A stretch of 64,000 nt of DNA from Apiotrichum sp. Y4204 (Eukaryota; Basidiomycota; Tremellomycetes; Trichosporonales; Trichosporonaceae), in NCBI GenBank assembly GCA_025531455.1, contig JAMYHL010000111.1, positions 31,201 through 95,200 on the forward strand. Reading direction: 5' to 3'. Positions 32,357 through 45,612 of the stretch are shown here, piece by piece. The notes under the pieces are model-generated. The model saw only the letters and a list, made by a program, of their open reading frames with translations, ran no database searches and was not told the DNA's origin. Both the position numbers and the translations under genes were made by a program. How positions within the stretch are numbered: the first letter of the stretch is position 1; every line of letters begins with the position of its first letter.

Positions 32357-33899
32357 CGCTCCAATATTGCGCACGGAAGAGGCGCTGGAAAGAACGGAAT
32401 ACGCTGACGCCCTGGCGTGCCCCAGCGCCCAGCGCCATGCCCCATAGCTAACAGAGTACAGAGTCTAGCCTCTCGCATGTCCCGATTCCAAGCTTGCAGG
32501 CTCAACGGCTGCCATTCTGTACCAGAACATCCACCCCAGAATATCTACCCGCTCTTGCCCCGTCTCGCGTCTGGACCCCTGGTGTTCGGCGAGGCGTAAC
32601 CGCGTTTGGGATTGGGATGTGTGGCGGATCAAGTATGCGAAAATGCAGAGCATGCAGAGATCGATGATAGAGCTATCGAGGATCAGAGGCAGACAGCACA
32701 CGTTTACGGGGATATTATATCGCCTATGTTGTAGAGGCAACAGAGGCCAGAGCAGAGCGCGAGAGGATATACCACCTCCCTCCCGCATGCTTCAGATATT
32801 TCAGATCCAGCGATCCTACAATGCTGCTGGCCTGCTGGTATGCGGTACGACACCCCTTCCTCCCCTACGCCGTTCCGCGTCGCCAACCCCCCGACCCCGG
32901 GCGTCTCAGACCTAAACTGCTCAAACCCAACTCAATTTCTGTCAAGAGAAATCTCCCCGCGCCACGCGCCTGAGGCTGAGGGAGGGTGTGAGTTCCTGTA
33001 TCTTCGTACAAGGGGAACGGCGTATCGTTCTTGCACTATGCATCTGGGCATTTTTCTTCACTTCATGTGGTAGCTGGTAGCTTGTAGCTTGTGTGTCGAG
33101 TTCTCCGCGGTGCCGGGGTGCATTCTCGGGTTGCGGAGAGTGTTCAGGCCTCAGGCATGCGGGAGTTGATCGAAAGGAGATTGGAACGCGGCATTCTGCG
33201 CGTGGTCTGGTTCAAATACCTTCTCTTGGTTCCCATTAGAAGCGACACAAAGCTTAGATTGCAATCAGATTAGGTGATGGAATTCCTGAAAGACCTCACT
33301 CGGGCTTACCCCCGGCCGCCTAGCGCGCCCGGGGCCGCGAAACGGTCAGGTTCCGGCGTGCCTTGTAGTCCAGTGTCTTTGGTGTGAAGCCTGGGTGAGC
33401 TTGGTGAAGCCTTGGCTCGTCTGCCTTTTTGGCTGCGCTTCCCCCTTTCCCCCGTTTTTGATCCGAAGGAGTCTGGAACACGAGTAGACGCACGATTGAC
33501 TACGATTGACAGGGGGCCAGGAAGGGGGAGGGAGTGGAGCTCACGAGCTCTGCAAGCCTGGCTAGCGTGGAGCCTAGCCATCACGCGTCCCCGTTTACCC
33601 TTTTTTTATCCCTGTGGTACTGTGGTTCTTGTCAGGTAATGCACGCGTCGACACGGGCAAATAATAGCTACCATACGATTGATTAGGACTATTCGGGTAC
33701 TGTTTTCTTCGAGCAGCGCGAGCAGCCTGCGTCGCATTTGGCCGTCGTTTGGAGAGTGCTCCCCTTATTAGAATATCTATTACCAGCCTTTGCCATTCCC
33801 CTGTTTGATTATTATTACAAAGCATCCCCCCTTTTTTTCTTGCTCCTGCGTTTTGCGTGGACTGCATCGACTGGGTCAGCGTCGTAGAGTAATTTCTGA

Positions 33900-35701
33900 T
33901 ATCCTGCATTGGAGTGCATACAAGGCATAGATGCACGGTCTTTGGGATATCTATCCTGTTCGCACTGCTGTCCGGCCTTTTCCCCTGTCTGGCGCGTGGT
34001 GATTTCCCTTTTTTCTACCTGGCGAAATCGAAGGATTCCTACCCCTCACCATCCCCCATCAGCTGAACAGCAAGCAAACGCCTCCTCGGACGCCTCTCCA
34101 GCTCTCTCTTCCACCCCCCCCCCCCTGTGTCCTTCCTTGGCTTCCCTTCCCCTTGTCTTGGTCGACGCTCCTCTGCTCGTCTGCTCTTTCTTTGCGACTC
34201 TTCGTACGTCTCATATTCAATCAATTTCGACCGGCTCGCTCGCTCGCTCGCTCGCTGTCCGCTTTGTAATCCCCTCCCATTCGCATTTACACACACCTCG
34301 AGGCGCGCAGACTGCTAATCCTCCGGTCTCCGGCCTTTCCCTCCTGTCGCGTCGGTAATTGCAGCAGAATCTCATCCATCACATCTCCTCCCCCACCACA
34401 TCTCCTCTGCTCGCCACTACTCCCCCTTCCTCCATTCTCTCGGACCTTGGACGGCTCAACGAATCCCCACACACGCCAGTTTAACGTTATTTTTGACGCG
34501 CCGCCTTTGTCCGTGTTCCTCTGGATCTCTGGCTGTCTCCTTGTCTCTAAGCTCTTTAGGGTCCTGGGGCACGACACTACATTCCTCACCACAACTCTTA
34601 GGTACTAGGTTCCCCCTCTCCCTTTCCATCCCCTCCTCCCCCAGCCAGCCACGACTACACGACGACACGAACTCTCCTGCTCCACTTCCCTCTTTCCCTT
34701 TGCCCTTTGTGCGCCTCCCCTCCACTTGGCTCTCTTTGCTTCCTTGTCCCCCCCCTCTCCCTCTCTCTCTCTCTTCCATCTTTCTCCGTCACCACAACAA
34801 CACACACGCCGTCGTTTGAGCATCGCCATCAATTCTATCCGCGCATCGCGAAGCAGACACTAGCCCCCACCACTCTGCGCATTCCAACGCGTGCACGCCA
34901 GTGGACACCACCACACGGGCCTTGATCACTCCCACTGCGACTGCTGCCTTTTTTTTTTTTTTGGAGAGCAGGTAATACTGTACTGCCCCCCCACGCGTGG
35001 ACCCCGCCCACCCACACCCTGCTCGGCGCCTCTCCGGTTCCCCGGTCCCTCGGTCCACACTTGCCTGTCTTGCCTCCGATCCTCTGTGCCCGACGCCTCC
35101 GAAGGCGTCCAAGTGTCAGAGCGCACGCAAAACAGCAAAAACACAGTCATTGACACAGGGAGATCTCTCCACTACTGTATCACTGTGCCTCTGGCTGTCG
35201 TGCCCCGGTTTCGCGGTCGTCTTCACTCGCGCGCCTGCTCAACCCTTCGCTGTGGGCCCCCCTCTTCTCGCATTATACTCTCTCCTCGCGGCGCCTTGCT
35301 CGACACCTCGACACCCACACCTTGACTTTTTCCCTCATTTCCCCCCCTCCAGGTGGCCCTCACCCTCACCCACGCACATCAGCACCCACGCTCACACCCC
35401 CACACGCCCTTTATTCATCTCCACACCACCCACAACACGCTCACTCTCATCTCATCGCCCCGACCGTGTTTGTTCCCCATCCGCCGCCATCGCGTCTCTG
35501 GCTACGCGCCGCATCACACGCACCGGTGCACGAACCCCCGTCGCACTAACACGCGGATGGTTGGCTGGGTCGTCTAGCTAACACTCTCCCTCCTCTCCCT
35601 CACATTGCTCGGCGACAGCATCGCGCTCCCCACACACATTCGAGCTCGACGCCTGTTTCTCTCCATTCTTCCCCTGTCTCCATCATCCATCACACGTTAT
35701 C
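33900..35701 (+). promoter_or_regulatory. Long pyrimidine-rich promoter/leader of the LIM-RhoGAP gene
   Basis: About 1.8 kb directly upstream of the RhoGAP start is dominated by C and T on the plus strand, with CTCGCT tetra/hexamer runs (~34234-34257), a C11-12 tract near 34117-34128 and a T15 tract near 34949. Such CT-rich stretches mark promoters and long 5' UTRs in tremellomycetes. Frames here are Ser/Pro/Thr-only artefacts. Confidence 0.5.
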
Positions 35702-38700
35702 ATGGCCGCCGTTGATACTCCCATGACTTCGCCGCCGCTCTCCGACGGCTCTCGCCCGTCCATGTCGCTCAAACGCCAGAGCCTCACCAACGGTGGGGGC
35801 CTCGCCGCACCACTAGCCGACGCAGACGCCATGTCTGTAAACTCCATGGTCGACGTTGAGGCTCGCTGCGGAGGCTGCCGCAAGCTTATTGACCAGGAGA
35901 ACGGCGGCATCGTCGTTCAGTTTGGGTACGTGGAATGCTCACAACACCACGGTGCAGCTACGTGTTGTAGCCGCCTGGTGGTTGGAGGTGAAACCATTGG
36001 GGGACCGAGCGCTGACACATTGTCACAGAACTTCATACTGGCACGTCGATTGTTTTCGCTGCGCAAAGTGCCAACAGCAAGTCTCTGCAGACACCAATCT
36101 CTTGCTGCTCAGCGATGGGAGCCCCGTTTGCGGCAACTGCTCGTATCAGGTGAGGGAGCACGACTCTTTTTGGTTTCTGACGAAAGTGCTTTGTTTGCAA
36201 GCAGTCTATCACTGAAGAGGCGATCATGACCGGCGACGAGTCGTACCATGCGCACTGCTTTACCTGTCGCACATGCAAACGCAGGATAGAAGAGCTGGTG
36301 TTTGCCAAGACGACACAGGGTATCTACTGTATGGTATGTTTGGAAACCGCGCTTCACTCCTGACGCACAGTCCTGTCACAATGAACGTGTAGCGAGAAGT
36401 AGGCGACACGCAGAGGCGAAACGACAACGGGCAGCGCGCAAGGAGCGGGAACGCGAAGAGGCCGAGGCCAGGAAGCGCGAGGGCTCCGGGACCTTGTCCC
36501 ACAGCACAACATCCACATCGCTCAACGTGTTGTCAAACTTCACCAAGAGCCCAACCGACTCGTCACCTGCCAATTCGCCAGTCTCCATCAAAGGCCCCGA
36601 CAGGAAATCTTCCCTTCCGCCTCTGTCGCCGCATCAACAGCAGTCGCCACGCAACACGCCAGAACACCGGCCCAGAGAGCTCAGCGTCGATCGCTCCATG
36701 GGCGCAAGCAGTCCCACTGCCCGCGCCCCTTCACCGTCGACCAGCCGCATGGGTACATCTATCAACGATCGCAGCATGCCGTCGTCGCCCGCGTTGGACG
36801 GCCCCTCATTAGATGTGTTGACGTCGACGCGTGCCACTTCATCGCCATCACCACGGCCGCAGAGCCCGTTGAGCGGACCGAATTTCAGCTCTGTGCCCCT
36901 GCAGGCGTCCCCGTCAGTACCTAATCTTATGTCGCCGTCACCACGGAATGACACGCCTCGTACCGGCGGTTCCCCTGCCCTTGGGGTCCCCAGCACGCGG
37001 TCCGAGAGGCGTCGCTCTATCAACCCTGGCCTCATGTTCAACATGGATGCGCAAAACGCCACATTTGCCGCCGAACCCAGGGCCCCATCTCCACTCCGTG
37101 GCTCGGACGTTCCCAACTCCACAACACCTACTCTGGGATCGACGACTCCCGGAGCGGCTACCCCAGCCCCTGGGGAATCAAAGGACGCGTCTCTGTCCGT
37201 TCCCCAACCGCCCTCGGCACCTCAGACACCGCAGATCAGGAGCCGTTCCACAACACCTGTGGGAGACGAGAGAGGAAAGGAACGGAAAGCGTCCGCGTCC
37301 GCGATCCCAACCCCGGAGCTGTCTGCAGAGAAGGGTACAGAGGGAGAGCCAGGAACTATGCCGCGTATCGATGCCCCCAACCTTCCCACCATGTCCTTCT
37401 CTCTCTCCGACCCAGACTTTGCCATGTTGCTCAAGTCGCCGGGCCAGACCCAGACCGCCAAGCTGCCAACGGCCAACGCACAGGAAGTGGAGGTGCCTGG
37501 ACCCAATGGCAACGATGTGTCGCCGAATCACCTGTCACCCAAGGACGGCAGTGGCCTCCCTCCAGCTGGTACTCTCCGCCGGCGCGGTTCAGTCGACTCG
37601 TTCATCTCTGTTCGTCTCGCGCCGGACTCTGCCTTCTCCCTTCTCAAAGAGTGTATGGCAGAGACCAAGGGCGACAAGGTTCCTGTCGACCGGGAGATTC
37701 TCAACGACCTGGTGCGCGAGTACCAGAGCCTCCGCGATGCGGCTCTGACGCTGAAAACCAAATACACGGGTGCAAAGGTTGGTGCCACAACGAATTCCGA
37801 GCTAATCTCGCAGCGGTCAAGCCAGCAATATAGCGAGGGACTTACGATCGCTGGCGAGGAATATGACAAGGAGGTGGCGGCGCGGCGAGATCTGGAGGCT
37901 GAGAACATCCGTCTACGCGCCCAGGTGCACAGCCAGACTGCGCGTCTGTCGGTCATTTCGAGTGACGAACGCCGGGCAGAGAACTTGCGTCGCCGGTCTC
38001 AAGACCTGGCGAGCAGCTTGTCCACCCTGGAGCGCGATATCTCGCGTCTGCGTGCCCAGCGTGACATCTCGCTCGCTGAGATGGAGGAGCTGCAGACGAA
38101 GAGCGTCTCTGGCAATGCAGAGGAGACGACCTCCAAGCTGAGTCGTTCGCTCACACGGCGCCTGGACACCATCAAGGAGCAGTACAAGGACGAGCTTGGG
38201 CCGCTGTCGGCACAGCGTGAGGTTCTGCAGCGCGAGATCAACGACCTGCGCGACATGCGCGAGCACTTCCTCGAGGAATCCACATCTCTTGCGGCCAAGA
38301 ACGAGGAGATTGCCGAGCTCAACACGCAGCTTTCCCGCCAGATGGAGGTGATGCAGGACGCGCTGGCGCGCCGCTCCCCCGTCTACACTACTGCGCTCAA
38401 GACTGGCCCTCCGCCTCCTGGGCAGCCTCGACTCCCCTCACACAGCTCCCATCCCTCGGGCAGCCCGTCCATGTCGTCCTTGGCTACAGCTCTCCAGGAC
38501 GTGCCGGAAGAGACGGCAGCAACGGTCCGAGTCGTCAAGGTTTCCAAGCCCGAGATGGAGGCCGCACCCGCTCGCCGTTTCAAGTGGATGGGCGGCAAGT
38601 CGACACCCAAGACTCCAGAAGTGTCCAATCCCAAGCCGCTGGACGGCGGGCGCGACCGCAAGTTCCGGCCGTCGACCGAGATGGGTTTGCGCGACCATCA

Positions 38701-39549
38701 TTTCCAGCAGCACAGCACAATGCGTCTCGGCCGCTGCGAGCTGTGTCAGGACAAGATGTGGGGTCTCCAGGAAGTCAAGTGTGCCTCGTGCGGCGTCGTC
38801 TGCCACTCCAAGTGTGCGGACAAGCTCCCGAAGTCGTGCCCGGGCAAAACGGAGGGCGACGAAGGACCGCTTCCGCCTACAATGTTCGGTCGCGACCTCA
38901 GCGAGCAGGCCGCAGCGGATGGCTTGGCAGTGCCCGTTATCGTCACCAAGTGTATTGGTGCGGTCGAGGCTAATGGTATGGAGTACGAGGGTATCTACCG
39001 TAAGACTGGTGGCTCGTCGCAGAGCAAGCAGATCACCCAGCTGTTCGAGAAGGGCCGCTACGAGACGTTCGACCTCAACGACGTCGAGGCGTTCAACGAC
39101 ATCAGCTCGATCACATCGGTGCTCAAGACATACTTCCGCCAGCTGCCTGACCCGTTGATGACGCATGCCCTGCATGAGAGCTTTGTTGCCGCAGCGAGTG
39201 AGTGCAATCAGGACATGTATCATGAAATGAGCTAACAGCAGACATTCGTGACCCGAACAACAAGAACAAGGCTCTGACTGCACTCCTGAAGGAGCTGCCG
39301 CGACACCACTACGACACGCTCAAGATCCTCATGCTGCATCTGAACCGCGTGACGTCTAAGAGCTCCTCCAACCTCATGACTAGCCAGAACCTCGGAGTCG
39401 TCTTTGGACCCACACTGCTGCGGTCCAAGGACCCCGGACGCGAGTTTGGCGACATGGCCGGCAAGGCGCTCACCGTGCAGTGGATGGTAGACCACGCGCC
39501 GACCGTGTTCCTCGACGACGAGCGCGAGCCACGCACAAACGGCGAGTAG
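35702..39549 (+). CDS. Rho/Cdc42 GTPase-activating protein with two LIM domains, coiled coil and C1 domain
   Basis: Exons 35702..35925, 36029..36149, 36187..36333, 36371..39197 and 39242..39549 give 1208 aa. Two zinc-binding LIM domains lie at ~55-115 (CGGC...WHVDCFRCAKC...CGNC) and ~116-168 (CFVC...YHAHCFTCRTC...YCMSCHNE). A Ser/Pro-rich linker of ~300 residues follows, then coiled coil at ~470-680 and a C1 domain at ~939-988 (HHF...CELCQDKMWG...CASCGVVCHSKC). The RhoGAP domain at ~1000-1195 has arginine finger EGIYRKTGG and LPRHHYDTLKILMLHL plus NLGVVFGPTLLR. This is the fungal Rga1/Rga2 class with an added C1 domain. It should switch off Cdc42 or Rho at sites of polarised growth. The acceptor at 36186 is the one that restores the CxxC of LIM2. 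Confidence 0.93.
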
Positions 39550-40444
39550 TTTTAGAGCTAGCCCCTCCCGCACACAGATACATCTTCGTCCCGTGGTGTT
39601 CCTCATCTCCGAATGGCATTGTGCGCTGGCACGCTGGCGTGTACCATTCCCGCTTTTCCCTCGCCATCCCCATCCATGTTTCCCTGCAGTGCTCCCCGCA
39701 CTGTCGCCCCTCATCTCCCCCGCCCTGTGTATATTACTCTGTACGCAGAGCCCTCCCCGACATATCTATATTCTACTCTAGTATAGCGCCGCCCGCGGCC
39801 CACCTGTCAACAAACATATGCATGATCTGACGATGGCATCTCGGGGGATCGGGGGACTCCGGGGTGGGGGATAAAGATGTGTCTGAGCGAGTCGGGAGCG
39901 GGAGGAGCAGGAGCACTCAGTAACCGGCTGGTAGCGTTACGATACGCGACGAACGTGGACGTGCAAGTGGACCTCGCAGTGGGTGACATGGCCATGAATG
40001 ACACAGTGTGTGAGCTGTGCTAGCTCTGTAAGGTGGGAGGTTCCCTGCGACCCGTGGTGCTCATTGTTTGACACTGTAACCCGGAATGTGCGCTGCAGAG
40101 ATGCGTCATATGATCATAGCCTAGCGCCTAGCCCTGGTATACATATATGGAATGCCGCCGGCAATTTCATGTCCACCCAACTCGTGTCCCTCACTGCGAG
40201 ACTACAACGGAATACCAGTACTGAGATACTGAGGGCTGTTGCTCTCACTCTCAACCACTTGTCACTGGAGGCAACAAAGTCTGCGGCTATCAGAGATACC
40301 GCTCCGGGTCCCGGGCGGCGAAGTGTAATCATTTGTTTGACACGTTTGTGTGTGGAATTGACCTGTCCCTCGTCATAACAATTATAAAACCCCATCGTGA
40401 CCACCACCACACTCCATACTCTTCACTCCCTCCCACTTCTCAGC
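39550..40444. other. Intergenic between RhoGAP and b5 reductase genes
   Basis: About 900 bases between tandem plus-strand genes; RhoGAP 3' UTR and reductase promoter. No gene seen. Confidence 0.5.
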
Positions 40445-41891
<1,447 letters not shown>

Positions 41892-42500
41892 ATTGTGCCA
41901 TAGATTTAGACCGCGATTGCGACTGCCGGGGTTCACAAGCCTTATACGTACGCTTCGCCACCCCATCTCGACTTATCTTTGTGACGACCATGCATGTATG
42001 CACGACCGAATACGCCGCAACACGTGCGAGCGCAGATTCTGAGAGCGCGGTGAGACTTGACCGCGAGAAGCTGGTCAGTGCCGTAGACCGCGGAGCTCCG
42101 AGATGAGCGGGACAAAGGAGACACGATGTCGCACAGCGCGCTCCTCCACCAAGCCCTTGTGCCCTTCAAGACGGCTTGCTATTCCAGACAAGCATCGCTG
42201 AGGCTCGACCCCCAACGCGAGGCAGCGTTGGAGACGTTTGGAAGCATGGGCACGGGGGCACTCTTGGGGGTGACAGCAAAGTCATGTGCATTCAGGGCCC
42301 AGGGAGATAATTAGAGTTTGCATCCTCTGTTGGAATCGAAGTAGCCGGTCCAGAGACGGCGCGTTCCAGCTCAGGAACTGCCGGGGCCTTTCAGGGACCG
42401 CACACGTGTCAATATCAGGCAAGGCATGGCGCATGCTGCTACTCGTTCACCTTGCTCATGCCATTGCACTACATACCCTCAGATACATAACCCCCACTCT
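41892..42500. other. Convergent 3' region b5 reductase/SNU66
   Basis: About 600 bases between converging stops. No coding evidence, repeats or RNA genes seen. Confidence 0.5.
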
Positions 42501-44680
42501 TTACCGCTTCTTCGAGTCGGTCTGGACATTGCCCTTGTTGCCGACACTAAGGATCATGTGCGCCTCGCCCGACTTTGCCTGCCTGCGCGCAAACGCATTC
42601 GCCATGCCGGTCGGCGTGTCGCCCTCGGCCATGGCGAGCGCGCGCCGCTCCTCTTCAATCTTGCGCAGGCGCTTCTCCGTCTTCATCCGGCCCGACGTCT
42701 TGCCGCTGGATTTTGTCAGCACACAGATTGAAACTATATGAGGGTACTCACTGGAACTTGTGCGAGAGGCTCTTCCACGCCTCCTTTGGCGTCATCAGGC
42801 GCCCAAACTCGTCGTGGTACGCAATGTTCACGTCGGGCTTGTACGACTTGAACGCCTCGAGCGCCTCGCGCGCCTCGTTTTGCTCGCGCATCCGGTTGTC
42901 GTACTCGCGCTGCGCCTGGTCCTTGTTCCCGCCGCGCGCAGCGACGCGCTCGAGCTCGCGCTGTGCTGCGCGCCGCCGGTGGTCCGCAAGCCACAGGTCG
43001 TGCTGGATCTGCAAGCGGTCGCGCTCCGCGTCGCCAGTGCTCTTCTTCGAGAGCGTGCCCTGCTGCCGCAGCATGGCGAGCATGCCGGCCATACCCATGC
43101 CGGCAGTCTTTTCTTCCGGCTCGGTGACAGCGTCTTCGGGCTTGAGCTCGGCCAGCTCAGTCATCTGCGCGTCGATGCGTTGACGATACTCGGCCAAGGA
43201 GAGGCCCTCGCGAGCGGCGAGCTCCGCGAGCTCGTCATCCTCCTCCTCGTCATCAGACTCCATCTCCGCGTCGCCCTCATCGTCGACCCTCTCGAGCTTG
43301 ACGACCACAGGCTCCTTCGAGGCCCCACCTGCCGCAGCCACGGAAAGGGAGCGTGACCGCGACCGCGGCGGGGCAGGGAGCGATTGTGACCGCGACCGTG
43401 ACCTCTCCCGCTTGACAGTCGCGCGGCTCTCAGCCGTGACATTGCGCACAAACTCGGAGGTGTCGTCGAATGTAATCCGCCCGTCGTCGCCCTCGCCATC
43501 CTCCTGCTCCTCCTTGACGGCCGCAGCATCCTCCGCGCGCTGGGCTGCAAGCTTCGCAGCCAAGTCCTCGGGCTTGGGCTTCGGTTTCCGCTTTGCGTTT
43601 TCTCGCCGGCTGCGCGCCAGTGCCGCCTGCAGATCGTCGTCGTCCACGAGGTTGTCCGGCCCGTCGCCAACGACACGCTTGGCAAATGTCGGATTCGGGT
43701 CCACGTCCATCCCCTCGCCTTCGTCGTCGGCGTCCCGCCTCCGGCTCGATTTCTTCGCCCGGCGCTTCTTCACCTTAAACCCCTTGTCACCCTCTTTCAT
43801 GTAGTCGGACACCTCAAAGTCTTGCGCAAAGTTCAGGTCGAGCTTGACCTTGACGTCGGGCTCTTTTCCGAGCAGGGTAACCTCCTGCTCGACGACCTTG
43901 GCCTTCTTCTTGACCGGCGCGCCGAGGCGGAATCCCTCCGTGTCGACCATCGTGGCGTCAAACTCGCCATCGTACTTTTCCAGCACGCCGGCCTTGCGGC
44001 CAATCCGGCCCTCTTCAAACTCCTCGTCGTCGTAGCCCTGGTACTTTGCGTGGGCCTTCCGTTTACGTTCCTTGGCGGCCTTGTCGCGCTCGAGGTCGGC
44101 GATATTTACATTCTGCAGCTCGTCCTCATCGCCGCCAAGGACCCGGCTGTCTTTGAGGGTAAGCACAATGTCCTCGCCAGTCTCGAGCTCGTCCATGTCG
44201 TGCGCGACTTTCAGGCCAGTAAGGTCGCCCTCGTCGTACGCGACGCGGTCCGCCTCCTCCATCTCGCGCGCGCGCCGCTCCGCAATCTCCCGCTCGCGCT
44301 TCGCGCTCCGCTTCTTCTGCGCCTTGATCCAGTCCTTTGCGCTCGTCTTGTCGTCTTTCGCCGTATCGCCGAGTGTCGATCCGCGAAGTTTGGCATTCAG
44401 CGCGCGCTGGTTCTTGACCCTGTCTTGTCAGCCCTATACTTTATTATCTTTATACTCACTTATCCATACGCTCCTTAAGCTCCTCCTCGGCCTTGGCGCG
44501 CTTCATCTCCGCCCGCCGCTCGGCAAAGTTCGCCTCGGCGACGGCATCGAGGTCCACGACCGGCTCGCCGTCGTCTCCCGCAGCATCGTCGCCGCCGATC
44601 GGCTTGAGACCGAGGCTCACGCGCACCCGGTTCGTCTCCTCGAGCGTGAGCGAGTCCTGGTTCACAGACATGTCCGCCAT
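42501..44680 (-). CDS. SNU66: U4/U6.U5 tri-snRNP protein Snu66/SART1
   Basis: Exons 44680..44460, 44419..42752 and 42705..42501 give 697 aa. Component of the spliceosomal tri-snRNP. The N-terminus (SLTLEETNRVRVSLGLKPI) is the conserved SART1 start. The middle has AHDMDELETGEDIVLTLKDS and NVNIADLERDKAAKERKRK, followed by acidic and Arg/Ser-rich segments. The C-terminus is diagnostic: NIAYHDEFGRLMTPKEAWKS, then FHGKTSGRMKTEKRLRKIEE and GDTPTGMANAFARRQ. A methionine 11 codons upstream (44713) is in frame; I chose 44680 because MADMSVNQDS starts nearest the conserved region. It shares a 314-bp divergent promoter with SPT4. Confidence 0.92.
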
Positions 44681-44994
44681 CGTTGCGGATTTTTGGGCGT
44701 GGGTGGATGTCAACAGTGTGGATTGGAAGGATGGAACACGGGTGATGATGAGTTGTGTCGAGTTTGAGCATCACGTTGGGTGGCAAATGAGGGCGGGCGG
44801 AAAGCGTGCCTAACAGTCGGACTGAAAAACATAAATTGAACCCGTGCACCTAAATGCCAAAAAACCCCGTTAGGCCCGGAAACTCTGTCTCGCGTCTCGA
44901 AGTCACCATTTCAGACATTGCATTGTTGTCGCCCTCGACCTCATCGCACACATCCACCATCCTTGTCTCCTCCCATCATCAGCAATCCACCAAA
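44681..44994. promoter_or_regulatory. Shared divergent promoter SNU66/SPT4
   Basis: 314 bases between the two divergent start codons, linking a splicing gene and a transcription-elongation gene. No repeat; not a tRNA. Confidence 0.55.
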
Positions 44995-45483
44995 ATGCCG
45001 CCCAAGGGACCCCGCACGCCGCAGCTGCGCGCGTGCCTCATCTGCTCGATCCTCCAGTCCCTCAAGGACTTTGTCGAGTCTGGGTGTCCGAACTGCGAGG
45101 AGGTGCTGGGGGTGAGTGCGAAGGGAGGGAAGAGATGGAGAGCTAGATGATTCAGGAAGGTCTTCAGCTCTCGCGTCATCTCCAATTTCCACTTCTCTTA
45201 ATGGCACACACTCACTCCCAGATGCGCGGCTCGGCGGAGCGCGTGAGCAAGTGCACGTCGACAATCTACGACGGCATGATCGCCATGATGGAGCCGGAAG
45301 AGAGCTGGGTCGCGCGCTGGCAGCGCATTGGTGAGCTTGCCATTGTTCAAGCTGACAGCAGACAAGAAGCAGCGCGGGCTGTACGCTGTGCGCGTGACCG
45401 GCCGCCCGCCGCCGGACGTCATCGAGGCAATCGAGGCCGCCGGCGGCGTGTACCGCCCACGCGACGCGGTCGAGGAGCTCTAG
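44995..45483 (+). CDS. SPT4: Transcription elongation factor Spt4
   Basis: Exons 44995..45111, 45222..45330 and 45362..45483 give 115 aa. Zinc-finger partner of Spt5 (DSIF), which clamps RNA polymerase II and promotes processivity. The finger is RACLICSILQS...GCPNCEEVLG (two CxxC pairs). Diagnostic Spt4 sequence follows: MRGSAERVSKCTSTIYDGMI, SWVARWQRIDKKQRGLYAV and RVTGRPPPDVIEAIEA. The intron before MRGS is 110 nt and the next is 31 nt, the shortest spliceosomal intron in my models. Length is normal for the family. Confidence 0.95.
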
Positions 45484-45612
45484 GATCCAGGATCTAGGAG
45501 CTCTGAGGGGAGCGTATTGCTCGATAGAAGGCCGCGCAGTAGATATTATGACATGTTGTACATTTCCTCCTACCCCATCGCTTCACTAATCGCATCGGCC
45601 ACTAGCACCTGC
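45484..45612. other. Short convergent 3' region
   Basis: About 130 bases between the SPT4 and PSMG1-like stops; terminators presumed. Confidence 0.5.

Larger units (their letters stand above)
28514..33899. other. Gene-poor region, about 5.4 kb
   Basis: No open frame on either strand has family motifs, consistent codon use or plausible intron joins. The sequence is more AT-rich than its neighbours in parts (31.5-33 kb). It contains an (AGCCC)5 tract (28966-28990), a short (CAT)n tract (~28923-28938) and a cluster of ACGCGT hexamers at 31758-33648. No transposon ends, LTRs or reverse-transcriptase frames are visible. Candidates are a long regulatory region, non-coding RNA or decayed sequence; I cannot tell which. 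Confidence 0.5.

Noticed and set aside
34891..35581. Overlapping 144- and 194-codon plus-strand frames upstream of the RhoGAP gene
   Set aside because: His/Pro/Ser/Thr frames in CT-rich leader DNA, no homology signals.
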